Of a DNA stretch of 64,000 nt, positions 10,691 through 21,489 are shown piece by piece. Under the pieces are notes generated by a model. That model had not been told where the DNA came from, made no database searches, and saw only the letters and a program-made list of their open reading frames with translations. The translations under genes and the position numbers were made by a program. The DNA lies in NCBI GenBank assembly GCA_011009095.1, contig VTPC01089958.1:41773-105772 (forward strand). The letters run 5' to 3'. Source of the DNA: Ignelater luminosus (taxonomy: Eukaryota; Arthropoda; Insecta; Coleoptera; Elateridae). Every line of letters starts with the position of its first letter. Positions within the stretch are counted from its first letter, which is position 1.

Positions 10691-12890
10691 GCACTTTAAT
10701 TAGTCGTACACACAGATTTCGCAGTCGAAAAGCTACTGCAGTAGTCCAAAAAATGGCTTCATTGCTCAACAGCCACCTTTGGTGTCCCGAAATCTGTCTA
10801 TTTCATTCTAGAACCACCTCTGCCGCTCCAAAGTTGTAGTTTGCATTCAAATAGCTACCTTTAATTGCCCTAATTCAAATTTCGTCTTTCAACAGCTATT
10901 TTTAATGGTGCGAAATCAGGGTAAGACATCCAAGGGCTATCTTCCTTCAATGTCCCAAATGGTATCTCCCAACCCAATGGCTCACTGCGGTAGTACAAAG
11001 TCGAGTTTTAGCATCCAATCGATCGCCTTAATTTTTCAAGAGCCACCTATCGTAGCCCGAAGTCGGGTTCTGTCTTTCTAAGACCATTTTTAAGTGCTCA
11101 AAATCAAGGTTTGTCACCCAAACTGTCACCTTTAATGATTCAAGTAACCCTTCGTTCTTTAACAGCCACAAACTCATTGTTTGTCTACTAACGGCCACCT
11201 ATGGTGGTCCAAAGTCGTAATTCTTTCTCCAACGGTCACTTTTAATGGCTCACAACTAATTTCTTCTTTCCAAAAGGCACCTCCAGTAGGCAGAGGTAAG
11301 GTTCAACATGCAAGAGCTACTTTTGGTAGCCCAAAGTGGTGCTTCGCACATCAGCGGCCATCTTTGGTAGCTCATAGTCGGACTTCACTCTCTAACTGCA
11401 CTTTTGAATGTCGAAAGTCGTACTTCGCACTCCAACAGTCACTTTTATGGCTCACAGCTAAGTTTTGCTATTTAAAAAGTAACATGCAAAAGCCACCTTT
11501 GGTATTCAAAAGTGGTGCTTCGTACACCAATGGCCACCTTTGGTAACTCAAAGTCGGACTTTACTGTCTAACGGCACCTTTGATTGTCGGAAGTCGTACT
11601 TCGCACTCCAACGATCACTGTTATTGCTCACAGCTAAGTTCTACTCTCTAAAAAGTAACATGCAAGAGCCACCTTTGGTATCCAAAAGTGGTGCTTCGTA
11701 CACCAATGGCCACCTTTGCTAACTCAAAGTTGGACTTTACTGTCTAACTGCACGTTTGATTGTTAGAAGTCGTGTTTCACACTGCAATAGCTACCTTTAT
11801 AGATCCAGAATCAGGTTTTTCGATACCCAAGGTTTACCTGTAGTGCTCTACATACATTCCAATAGTGGCCCAAAGTCGAGTTTCACCTTCTAACTGCCTC
11901 TTTCGATAGCTCACAGCTGAGGTTAGTTTTTCAATAGCTTTCCATTCTAGTTCAAAATCAAGTTTTGGCTTTCTAGGACATTCTTTAGTGGTTTAAAATT
12001 GTGCTTTAAACACCAATGACTATTTTTGGTAGTTCGAAATTGGACTATATTCTTCAATAGACACATTTAATAACCGAAAATTGTGTTCTGCAATCTGACA
12101 ATAGCTGTCGGTTACCCAAGATTCAGTTTCACTTTATAAAAGCATTTGTGGTGGATTTTGCACTTTAAAGAGTCACTTGCTGTTCCTTACAAACAGGTTT
12201 TGCACTATATCTATTTGAACTATCACCATAGTGACACAAACTTGTGCTTTGTCAATCTACGGCCATCTTTGGTAACCAAAATCAAACTTCTCACGCTTAA
12301 GGGCATTTTTGACAGTCAAAAAGTTGGCTACGACTTCTTGTATCTACTTGAAATCAAGTTTTGGCATTTAATAGCCGCCCTCAAAAGCGAAAATCGGCCC
12401 TTGCACTCTAACGTGATCCAGAAACAGGTTTTGTACTCTAATAGGCCGCGGCTGTAGTGGTTCAAATTCAAGCTTCTCATTCAGCTGTCTCAAAATCGGG
12501 CTTCACTCTCCAACAAGAACTTTTAATGACTCAAAATCAGGTTTCGCTCTTTTACAGCCACATTCGGGACTTGAAGTCATGGTTTGTCAACCACTGATCA
12601 TTTTTGGTAGCCCAAAGTCATACTTGGCATTTCAACGGGCACTTCTAGCGGTTCATAATTGTGCCCCGCCCTTCAACGACCACCTTTAGTCTTTGCATTC
12701 CAATTGCACCTTTGTTGACTTGAAGTTATATTTTGCCCTCCAACAATCATCTTCGGAAACTCTTAGTAGCCCAAAATAAGGCTTTGACATTTAAGGAAGT
12801 TGGTGCTTTGCCCTCTAACGGCCACCTTTGATTGCCCGAGCTCGTATTTTGTACACCAATAGCCATCTTTGGTGGTGCAATTCTGGGTTT
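10691..12890 (+). repeat. degenerate 41-bp satellite, right block
   Basis: In the best-preserved part, unit starts fall at about 11191, 11232, 11273, 11313, 11353 and 11394, a period of 40-41 bp. The unit is close to GGCCACCTTTGGTAGCCCAA plus AGTCGTGCTTCGCACTCCAAC. From 11304 a higher-order unit of 176-177 bp appears, marked by AACATGCAAGAGCCACC at 11304, 11481 and 11657: four monomers, one lengthened by about 12 bp. Open frames in this block (for example 11181-11546) are by-products of the repeat. Confidence 0.85.
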
Positions 12891-13012
12891 GTTTTCCAAA
12901 GCATCAGCTTTTCCGAAGAAAAAAAAGGAAAAACGTATTACAGCTTAATGATGAAATAAATGAGATTAAAGATAATGAAACACAACAGGTTAATAATCAA
13001 AATGAAGAACAA
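12891..13012 (+). other. possible exon at the satellite edge
   Basis: An open stretch reads RRKKRKNVLQLNDEINEIKD, then a Gln/Asn/Glu-rich tail, and reaches a consensus GTAAGTAAG donor at 13013. The composition is that of a charged, disordered protein segment. No acceptor with a good pyrimidine tract is evident. It cannot join the gene starting at 13990, whose start codon has an in-frame stop just before it. It may be chance. Confidence 0.25.
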
Positions 13013-13890
13013 GTAAGTAAGCATGAAAAACAAAATATTTAAGAGGCTGTACAGTCCTTATTAACACTTCTAGAACACACCGTATATTACTTTTTCGTTT
13101 ATGCACTTCACAATTAAAAACACGGACTTTATCAAATTTCTAGTTCAAGCTTCATGTTGCTATTACGAAGGAATTAGCGAAAATGGTAAATTTTATGTCG
13201 AAAAGATACAGGTTTGGTTATCAAGAACAAGAATCAATCAAATCAATTAAATAATAACAACAGCAACAGTATTTGAAGATAGTGCATTTAGAATTCAATC
13301 TTCTTCAATTTTTAAAGTGATGTAAAGACCTTTTCACGCTCTGTACATTAGTGTAAAATGTAAAATACTAAGTTATTTATAACAAGCTTAAAAGCACGTT
13401 TAAAATTATTATAATTCATAAGTTAAATAATATAACTAAGAGAATTTACGCGTGTCTTAATTTTATGTGACAAGGTTAATGCATTTCACTGTAGCATATA
13501 AATTTAATATCACAAACTTTAGGGTTTCCCCCAAAAATCAATTTACAAATTTATTACCCTTGTACAACACTACGAAAATTACTAAAATCATACCTCCATC
13601 TCCAAAACTTCCTGATTTAATTATTAAGTCACCGCAACTACTACCCCCAAAAACTAAAATATTAATCTTAACCCAAATATTAATTACGTGAATGATAAAA
13701 AAACTTCAATGCTACGTCCGTCTAGCCTAAGAAGCTTAATTATACTCGTGCATGTGAAAGAAAGTAAAAAATTGCTTATTCAAAGATCCATTATAGTCTA
13801 ATTATTGCACGCAGTCCTAGTTCTTTTAATTCTAACAGAATAAAGGGACGAAAACTCTCCTCCCCATCCCCCCTTAAAAAAAGCAAGTAA
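13013..13890. other. region upstream of the host gene start
   Basis: AT-rich, with no recognisable transposon. It should hold the promoter and 5' leader of the gene beginning at 13990, but I see no TATA-initiator pair with convincing spacing. The C-rich stretch near 13858-13873 stands out from its surroundings. Confidence 0.4.
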
Positions 13891-13896
13891 CTAAAC

Positions 13897-13977
13897 ATGG
13901 AGTTGTCACGAACATCCCTCGTAAAAATAAGGAAAAGTAACCTCACAACTCGGACAGTTTTTTACGGGATACTGTAA
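13897..13977 (+). promoter_or_regulatory. upstream open reading frame in the 5' leader
   Basis: An ATG at 13897 opens a 26-codon frame that ends at TAA 13975-13977, twelve bases before the main start at 13990 and in the same frame. If transcribed as leader it could dampen translation of the main frame. The stop also proves that exon 1 does not continue an earlier coding exon in that frame. Confidence 0.4.
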
Positions 13978-13989
13978 CTAACACTCGGA

Positions 13990-14085
13990 ATGGCTTCCTC
14001 GAATTGTAGTTTTGATCTTTCGGAATTATCAGGAATGGACGAAGATGGCCGGTCGACGATTTCTTTGGATCAGACACAGTTTCAG
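13990..14085 (+). CDS. host gene, exon 1 (N-terminus)
   Basis: This exon encodes 32 residues starting MASSNCSFDLSELSG and ending TISLDQTQFQ, acidic and serine-rich with no signal peptide. It ends at a CAG|GTTAATC donor in phase 0. The start is supported by an in-frame TAA at 13975 and a GGAATGG context. Joining it to 30275 continues the frame with no stop. Codon use and composition differ from the AT-rich surroundings. The four exons together give 513 nt, exactly 171 codons. I do not recognise the protein. The N-terminus looks cytoplasmic and disordered. Confidence 0.7.
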
Positions 14086-15251
14086 GTTAATCAATTTCTT
14101 TTTTATGGCTAAAATTTCTTTTTATGTGCTCGTTTTCCTTTTGTTGTTTGCTTTTGTGGTGAAATATCAAATTTTTCTCTACCTTTTTTTCTCCCCTTTA
14201 TTCAATAATAATATTTCTTTTTAGAACCAGAGTAATCGCACGTAGTATACCTTTTTGTTTGTTGTATTAGTATGCTTATTATGTGGCTGTTGGTGTAAAA
14301 TTAAAATACTAGACAGAATGGATTTTCCATTTGGTTTTTCTTTATTATATTAATGTGGTTTGAAACTCATAAATGAATAATGGCATAATTTACGCGCTTC
14401 TAACTTGGTATAAATTATTAATGTATAAAGCCACATGATGATATTGATCATAACTTTAATTATGTTTGAATGATACTTAATTTGTATTTTACAAGGTCTG
14501 ACTGTAACAATAATATTCTCGCGTGCAATATTTATAATTGAAAGCTAAGATTAATTATGTCCTATTTTAATCATTTAGGATGTGTTGCTGTATATTTTAT
14601 TTTGAATATAACCTATTCTATTTATACGTGCTTGTCAGCCACCCGAAACAAACAAAAATTACTTGAAGACTTAACAATAAAAATTTATTTACATATGAAT
14701 AAATAAATAGTAAATTATTCGAACAGCAGGGAAATCCGTAAGCAAGATTTTTTATTGAATAGACAGTTAGGAGTTGTGCGTTTTAATAACGTAAAATATT
14801 TCTTTAGTAATGTTAACAAAGTTTAGTTTATAATTTTCGGACACTTTAGTCAGTTATCGATCAACCTAAACAAGTGAAGCCTAAAAAGTTCAAACTCTCG
14901 ATTATCAAATCAAAGCCTTTAGAACAATACTCCTGAGAAAGTAAACTATCAAGTCATGCTTCAATCAAAAACACACCACCCTGACTTACCAGTTGGTGGC
15001 CTTAAGCGTGAGTTAGGTGGAACCATGAGGTTGACAATTAGATATTTGTAATAAACTTCAATTTTAGCAACCATCATTACAAATACAAAGCTATTTAACA
15101 AAATTAATGAAAACCTTTTGTAACAGTGTAACTGTCAAATGTTAACATTTACTCTTATTGTCTTACAATGACTAAACTATTATTTTTTACGTTAAAATCT
15201 TTGTACACTTCTACGTTAATAGAACAAAACAAAAATTTATGTTTTTAATTA
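14086..15251. other. start of intron 1
   Basis: AT-rich intronic sequence up to the pogo element. I see no coding or repeat structure in it. Confidence 0.5.
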
Positions 15252-15507
15252 CCATCAACCGGGGTGGCTAACTGTCTAGTGGGGTGAGTCGGTTTCATGC
15301 ACCTATTTTGAATACAAGCGCTCTCTGGTGCTTTCAGTCGAAAACTTTCGGTCAAAAGGCGTCCCCGCTAGATTGGGGAGGCTTTAACGAAAGTAAAATG
15401 GCGATTTACATGATTCTTGACTAATCAGGAAAGGTAGCTTTCAGTGTTATCTGATACCTTTTATTTTCGTGTTTGACGAGTGTTCAACAGTCTCCCCTGG
15501 ACAAATT

Positions 15508-17582
15508 GATGCGTAAAAGATCGAAAAAAGGTGAGTTCTGCTATTGATTCCCTACTTATCTGAGACGTTATTCATCAAATTACCGTTTTGTAAAATTTGT
15601 TTGCGATTTATTGCTTAGGAAGTGATAAAAATGAACTGAGAAAGTGCAAACAGTGTGGCGCTTTCTCACCCCACAAAGTGAAAATAATTTTTTTAAAATT
15701 TGAGTTAAGCCTTGTGGCTCTTTATTAAATGTTGTGTTTTAATGGTATTTGGTATTTTCACGTGTTGCAGGTGCCAAGAACGTATTAAAAAAGTGGGTGA
15801 CCTTACAAGGATTACACCGACGATTTTTTGAACAACGTGTTGAACCAAATACGAAACTTAAAAATGTCTTCTGAAATATCTGATAGTCCAGCACGTCTAA
15901 GCTCGTCTTCCGCAAGTAAACCAGGAGGGCAAATTGCATTATCCGAGGAAGAAGAGAAAATAATTTGTTCCCACCTGATAGCGGTGTCATCATTCGGTTT
16001 TCCTATTAACAAGAGAGAGCTTCTTCTTGTTGTTGTTCACGGGTATTTAAAGCGAATCGATCGTAGAATTTCAACTTTCCCAGACAACCTGCTAGGTAGG
16101 AAATGGGCGATTGCATTCCTAAAGAGGCATGATAATGTGCTCAGTTAAACATTGTCCTAAAGCGTTTCACGAGCATGAGCAACCCTCAACAAAGACACAA
16201 TACTTCAATATTTTGACAACTTAGAAAAAGAAATCGACGGTATTCCTGCTGAAAACATCTGAAACTATGACGAGTCTAACTTAACATACAGTCCAGGCTC
16301 AATCAAGGTAATTGTCAAACAAGGGGCCAAACACCCCAAAATAATTAAGAACTCAACTAAAGCTTCAATATCGATCTTAATGCATGATAATGCCGCTGGG
16401 GTTTTGACTTCGGAATATGTCACCCAGAAAACAGAAAACGTCTATCACACTTGGATTGAGGGTGGACCTTCTGGAACGCACTTAAATAGTTCCAAAAGCT
16501 GTTGAGTTAATGGCCAAATATATGAAGACTGGCTCCAGTATACAATGCTACCAAAATGACATAAAATTCATTGCTCTTCCCCCAAACTCAATATACTTGC
16601 TTTATCCACTCAACGTTTTGTTTTTTGGGCTAATAAAAAAAGTCTCAAGAACAATTCTAGACAGATGGAAAAACTCTCCCGAGGGAAGATTTTTTCCGTC
16701 ACTGCCCAACCTCATTTATTAAGGGAATTAATAGAAAAACTTGAACAACCAGAGAGGTTACAAAATGGTTTTAAAGCATCTGGGATTTTTTCGTTAAATC
16801 CTAGAGTTGTTTTGAATAGACTCAGGGACCGCCTCTTCGAATTTGCTAAATGGTTCTAAGGTGGTTGTGACTAAAACTAGAACTCATGTACCTCTGAAAT
16901 GCCTGAGATGTCTGAAAGGTAAAATTAAATAGTCTAAAGGTGATTGTTACCGCCATTTAGAAATGTCTCTTCCGCTATGGGAATTTGATCACGTGCGCGT
17001 TAAATCGATAGTGGAAAGACAGTTGTAATTTTCTTCCTGGTCAGGCGTAGAGGACGTTGAAAACGTGCTCCAAGCGTTCCTCGAAGAACTAAAAAGATGT
17101 AGACAATCTGAAACACAAAAGACTGTTTTCAAAAGGGCAAAGAAGAAATTAAATGTGCACCCTGGAAGAGGGATCACAGTTGAGGACTTGATACCCGCCT
17201 CGTCTCCAACCCTGGACCTTTTACTTCGAGTCGTGCAAAGCAACTAGAAAGAACAAAAAATAGCGAAAAGGAAGCGTTGGAAAAATGGAAGTGAGTCAAT
17301 CGAATCAAGTGATGTTGAGATGCATTATGCAGAAGGCTTTGATAGCATCGGTTTACTTTTTGAACCGCGAGATAATGAATTGGACATTGAAGACCCAATT
17401 GTTTTCATACAGCCTTCAATGAGTCAAGCTCATGCAGATGTAGAAAGTGAATTAGCGGAAGCTCGTACAGAAAAATGTAAAGAAGCTTCAGCAGAGGCTC
17501 CTGCTGTCGCTGGCAAAGAAGAAAAACCTGCGAAGAATGCCTACGTTGTTGTGGAATGTGAAGGTGAACTTTATCCATGCTG
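15508..17582 (+). pseudogene. pogo-type transposase, broken
   Basis: A short first exon MRKRSKK (15508) ends at GTGAGT, and an acceptor CAG follows at about 15770. The best segment (15864-16148) reads LSEEEEKIICSHLIAVSSFG, FPINKREL and GRKWAIAFLKRH, the CENP-B-type DNA-binding part seen in jerky/pogo proteins. Next come a stop and then NYDESNLTYSPGSIKVIVK with the first catalytic Asp (about 16265). The second Asp block expected before the LPPNS motif is missing. LPPNSIYLLYPLNVLFFG (about 16580) and GFKASGIFSLNPRVVLNRL (about 16770) follow. After a repeat insertion, ENVLQAFLEELKRCRQ and a Glu/Ala-rich tail end in AYVVVECEGELYPC. At least five breaks show it is inactive. Confidence 0.8.
16858..17053 (+). 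repeat. unclassified 0.2-kb interspersed repeat, copy 1
   Basis: It shares AAGGTGGTTGTGACTAAAAC, GTAAAATTAAATAGTCTAAA, TTGTTACC and CTTCCTGGTCAGGCGTAGAGG with 20590-20825. It lies inside the pogo transposase, between the NPRVVLNRL block and the ENVLQAF block. The motif AATAGTCTAAAGGTGGTTGT is duplicated inside the unit. The class is unknown; it may be a small non-autonomous element. Confidence 0.6.
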
Positions 17583-18058
17583 ACTAACTTTGATGAATGC
17601 AAAGAAGCTTGTGTATCCTACATGAAACAAAATGAACAATTTTGAGAGTGACCAGCCTCCAATGATAATATCTGGTACAAAAAAGAGGGAATTAAAAAGA
17701 AGATTTCGCTTCCAGCTAAAATCAGCAGGAGCAAGTTTCAAGTAGACTTGAGTATCCAATTCTTTTGCTACCTACCTACAAATGTTACCAAGGTATTTAT
17801 TTCCATCAATCTTCTTTAAAAAGGAATTTAAATCTTCTTTAAGAAGTTTGCAAGTTGTTTTAAGCAAAATACATTTTTTTTGCTTTCTTTATCTGCAAAC
17901 AAAAAATTTTTTACAGTCTTTTTGAGCCTATAAACTAAAAGCTAACAAGTATATCTACTTATGTTGTATTCAATGATCAACCCACTCCGTCAAATTATAT
18001 TAGAAGCTATCACATAAAAACTTAAAGAAATGCCACTGAGTGACCCCGGTTGACGGTA

Positions 18059-18289
18059 AACTTTCAAGTTCTAATTTGGTTATATTAATTTTAACTTCTA
18101 AATATGAGAAAACTCCGCGTGTTACCACCTAGCTCAGGGGAGCGGCGCGGTTGAGATGCCAGGGTGTGATGTCGGATGTCTTGAGCGTCAGTTGGACCCA
18201 AGTGATCTCGGCTTGATGGACGGAAGGCACGGCTATCGCTTGGCTTTTATCATGTAGGTTGCTGCTCTGATAAGAGCGCGGCCTTCATA
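18059..18289. other. GC-richer spacer after the pogo element
   Basis: From 18120 the DNA becomes noticeably richer in G and C (AGCGGCGCGGTTGAG). It may belong to the internal part of the retroelement whose LTR is suggested just downstream. No frame is recognisable. Confidence 0.3.
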
Positions 18290-18640
18290 GCATAGAACTT
18301 ATACTTTGGGTGGTTTGGGTTTAATAGAATAAAACAAGATTTTATTATTAAATTAAAGCCCGAGGCATGGTTGAACGGAGACCAGACTGGTAGAGCTGCT
18401 GTTGATGGAAGAGAGCGAGTTGTTTCTTTGTTGGTGTCTGCCGGAATAGAGTCAGATCCTCACTCCGATCGTTGTTTTTATGTGCTCTAACCTACCGCAA
18501 CACGCCAGGGATTGGTCCAGCGGAGAGCCAATAGGTGATGGCGAGAGAGAAGGGAGTCTTGCACTTTTGCTTCGTATTACGCGTACCACCAAAAACAAAC
18601 TTTTCAAATGAGCTATCCAGGTCAAATCACAGGAAATCTA
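18290..18640 (-). mobile_element. LTR-like segment, minus orientation
   Basis: Read on the minus strand it shows a CCAAT-type box near 18520, a TATA-like GCACATAAAAAC near 18485, a G/C-rich transcribed stretch, and AATAATAAAATCTTG (about 18340) as a polyadenylation signal, the order of an insect retrotransposon LTR. The ends were not fixed, and no partner LTR is present in the window. Confidence 0.35.
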
Positions 18641-18985
18641 GTCTTAACTCAGTTTCAGTTAACACAGAAAAATATGATCGGCACTGGAAGAAAGACACTG
18701 ATGTTTTATCGACACCTAAAGAATACAAGAAGCTACCGAGCTTACATAAGGAGGGCACCCAAAAAAAAGGCTAAACCATGTGAGAGGCGTTTGATAGAGA
18801 GAAGACAAACCAAAGAAAAAACTTTAATGTCACTTGATAAAAGTATAAACATTATGGAAAATTTAAGATATTGAAAGGAACAACCTCTGAGTAATGCAAC
18901 TCAAAATTGCTAAGAAAGTGTTAATGAAGTAATAGCAATTAGAGATGCCACACCATACTGACTACGACAGCTGTTAGATGCTATT
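18641..18985 (+). other. open frame of unknown origin
   Basis: A basic open frame at 18608-18871 (RRAPKKKAKPCERRLIERRQ) and an overlapping frame with STPKEYKKLPSLHKEGTQKK both look like transposon remnants, but I cannot place them. No start or splice signals set it apart. Confidence 0.25.
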
Positions 18986-19139
18986 ATAAGGCTTGTTCCA
19001 ACATAAATCTCAAACTATCCCTGACTGTCACGAGTTTGTGCAAAGGAAATTTTTTCGGACAAAACTTCCTCTGCGCAAACTCCTGACAGTCGGGGATAGT
19101 TTGGAACTAGTTTGAGAGTTATGTTGAAACAAACCTATA
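18986..19139. mobile_element. hairpin MITE
   Basis: The left half TAAGGCTTGTTCCAACATAA is the inverse of the right half ending ATGTTGAAACAAACCTATA. The arms continue through CAAACTATCCCTGACTGTCA and CTGACAGTCGGGGATAGTTTG to a centre near TTTTTTCGGACAAAAC. It is a nearly complete foldback of about 150 bp, with TA at both edges, as in Tc1/mariner-derived MITEs. It has no coding capacity. Confidence 0.75.
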
Positions 19140-20145
19140 GATTCAAACACAATCAGCAACATTAAAACTGAAAAGACTGCAACAACATCAACTTTGAACA
19201 TCAGCTAAACTTAACAAGGGTAGCATCATCTTCTTACTAACTTTTTCTCATTTGGCACAGTTAAGAGAATTTTCTATCTATCTTTAGAGCTGCAGTTTGG
19301 GCTTCTATATTACATTTATGTATTCTTTTGCATCCTTTGCTGCAACTTTTCACAAATATCAGCACATCGTGCATTTGCTATCTGATCATAGGTATGACAA
19401 CGCCAAGGACCCACAGCAAAGCTTTAGTATGCTATGTGTGAAAGCGCACGGAAAGTACAAGTGTCTGCGCCGGAAGAGATACTTAATTGCAATGTGACTG
19501 ATGGCGGTGCTGTGGCCTGCAATGCATGTGGTGTTAGCACGGTGGGCTGCCTCAGGGCTAAAAAACCGGTCAGCGATGGACGACGTACTTCACTGCTACA
19601 TTTGCATGAGTGTTGTTGACGTTTTTTTAACATCATTGTGACTGTAAGTAAAGAGATTCCTATGTACGAAGATAATAGCTGGGCAGCGTTGTCAGAATAG
19701 AAGAGCTCGACATCTCTGCATGTATTGACGTAACCGCTGCACAAACTTGATGGGGCCACTAATGCGGAGATTTTTCCAATAGTTCTTCACCAACACGTTA
19801 CTTGAAAACGCTACCGATAACGATGTCGGAGGCATTTGTTGTTAGTAGCAGCAAAATGTCGGTGTCATTTGAAGGATGTACTGTTGAAGAAATCATTGTT
19901 TGATGAACAACACTCGTATAACTGTAAAATGTAAAAGCTATTTATTCAAACATTACATCAGATAACATGACAAAAGTACAAAAAGTGTATTTTAGAAAAA
20001 CAATACGTTGTGTTACGTTGCGTTGGTTAGCGTCGTTAGAATCACCTTGCGTTCTTCTTTTTGTGTGTCGGTAAGACAGAGCTCGCTTCTTCTTTTCATA
20101 TGCGCTGGTCTCAACGTGTATCGCGTTTCGGAACCGTTGGCAGTA
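19140..20145. other. intronic DNA, no gene recognised
   Basis: A GC-richer patch at 19440-19880 contains short open frames on both strands that match nothing I know. The rest is AT-rich. It might be further decayed retroelement sequence linked to the gypsy fragment that follows. Confidence 0.35.
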
Positions 20146-20149
20146 CTAC

Positions 20150-20545
20150 ATTACGAAGGGTAAGAGAACAGTGTAGCATTTGCAAATCCCTTCAAGCACT
20201 TCTTATAGCTAGTGAGATACGCATTTAGTAGAGTTTGTTTGTATATTGAAGGCACATTCAATAGATCGGCAATAAATGTTAATCACTGAGAAATCTTTTA
20301 AATTCTTTGATCGTTTTTAGTTTTTGAAAATTGCGCACGGCTTCGACTCTAGCCGGAAAATGCTGCAAACCACTACTAGTAATTAAGTGTCCTGGGTATT
20401 CCAATTTACTGGCGCCCAACATTAATTGCTTGGGATATATCGCGATCTTGTGTTAACTAATGTTTTTGAGATCCTCGTTCTCGTTAGTGAATGTCATCTA
20501 CATAACTAAAATAAAAATTGATGTCATAAACTGTACTCTACACGT
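20150..20545 (-). pseudogene. Ty3/gypsy reverse transcriptase fragment
   Basis: On the minus strand from about 20530: FYFSYVDDIH, which contains the YVDD catalytic box, then YPKQLMLGASKLEYPGHLIT, then FPARVEAVRNFQKLKTIKEF and KRFL. This order is the end of the reverse transcriptase palm and thumb in gypsy elements. Stops and a frameshift occur after the catalytic box and beyond KRFL. Only about 130 residues remain. The sequence TGGCGCCCAAC inside it is coding (MLGAS), not a primer-binding site. Confidence 0.7.
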
Positions 20546-20589
20546 AACGCTAAAAGCCTGAGACCAAATGTCATAAAAGTAAATTTAAA

Positions 20590-20825
20590 TAGTCCGAAGG
20601 TGGCTGTGACTAAAACTAGAAACTTGTAGGTAACTAGAAAAGGACTAAAACAGAAATTAGTGCCATTAACTGCACACTTCATGTAGCTCTGAAGTGGCTA
20701 GCCGACGTTCTTGAGGCTAGATGTCGTTAAGGTAAAATTAAATAGTCTAAAGGTGGTTGTTACCACTATTCCAGACAGTAGAAAAACCAGTTGCCATTTT
20801 CTTCCGGGTCAGGCGTAGAGGGCTC
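20590..20825 (+). repeat. unclassified 0.2-kb interspersed repeat, copy 2
   Basis: Counterpart of 16858-17053. Here the internal duplication is clearer: GTAAATTTAAATAGTCCGAA with GGTGGCTGTGAC at about 20580, and GTAAAATTAAATAGTCTAAA with GGTGGTTGTTAC at about 20731. Both copies end at GGTCAGGCGTAGAGG and then diverge, so that is likely one boundary. Confidence 0.6.
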
Positions 20826-21480
20826 ATTAACGGGCTGCTCAAAAGCTGACAAATCGCTTGTTCTACATTATACTAAAGCTTCTTCAATGGGATTCTGCAA
20901 GAAGTCAAGCCACTGGCTTGCATGATTCCGGGGAAAGCGCTAAGCAGTCGGTAATATACATCTGTCCCTAAAATTTCCGTGATGGTTGTAGAAGGACAGG
21001 CCGCTCTTTCTTTGCCTCGGTGGCTGATAAACGACCATTTAATCGTGTGCATTAATTGCAGCTCGCAGGGCAAAAAGGTACTAACCCACTTTTGTTAGAA
21101 TTTGCAATTTTTACATACAAGGTTTCAAGTCTGTCATCATCTATTAGTGAAGACTACAGCAGCTAGATGATACCCATTAAGCCGGTATAAGTTAACACCT
21201 TTTTGCACCAAGAGGTTTCAAATGCATATCTAAACACAACAGTTTCTCTTCGTAGACTTTATCAACATATCGTTATCAAGTTTGCGAATAACACATCAGC
21301 GCCGTATCTGTAGGAAATTGCATGCCAGTAGATTTGTTTGCAATAAAGAAACGATTAGTGCAATAGACACTATTCTTCTCGATTTTCGGTCCTCCTGATC
21401 ACCAAAGTGCACAGCACAATGAGAGGTGGCATTACTTACTTAGTTATCTACTTAATCCTAAAAACTCTTCTACCATGAGG
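20826..21480. other. intronic DNA, no gene recognised
   Basis: One 66-codon minus-strand frame (20873-21073) matches nothing I know. It may be upstream gypsy sequence, since it lies on the 5' side of the reverse transcriptase fragment, but no protease or RNase H motif is readable. Confidence 0.3.
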
Positions 21481-21489
21481 TGAAGGGTT

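Larger units (their letters stand above)
15252..18056 (+). mobile_element. pogo-like DNA transposon with terminal repeats and TA target site
   Basis: The left end CCATCAACCGGGGT (15252) matches the inverse of the right end ACCCCGGTTGACGG (18043-18056), and TA flanks both sides (15250-15251 and 18057-18058). Subterminal GTGGGGTGAG and CCCACTCC are also roughly inverted. The element is 2805 bp and encodes a broken pogo/Tigger-type transposase. It lies in intron 1 in the same orientation as the host gene. A 0.2-kb repeat sits inside it at about 16.86-17.05 kb. Confidence 0.85.

Noticed and set aside
11181..11722. 121- and 60-codon open frames
   Set aside because: They lie wholly within the 41-bp satellite. 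The repeated peptides simply mirror the DNA repeat, whose length is not a multiple of three.
13467..13691. 74-codon frame before the host exon
   Set aside because: Composition is that of AT-rich noise, with no splice signals or family pattern.
20410..20421. TGGCGCCCAAC resembling a retrotransposon primer-binding site
   Set aside because: It falls inside coding text for MLGAS in the minus-strand gypsy reverse transcriptase, and no LTR precedes it.
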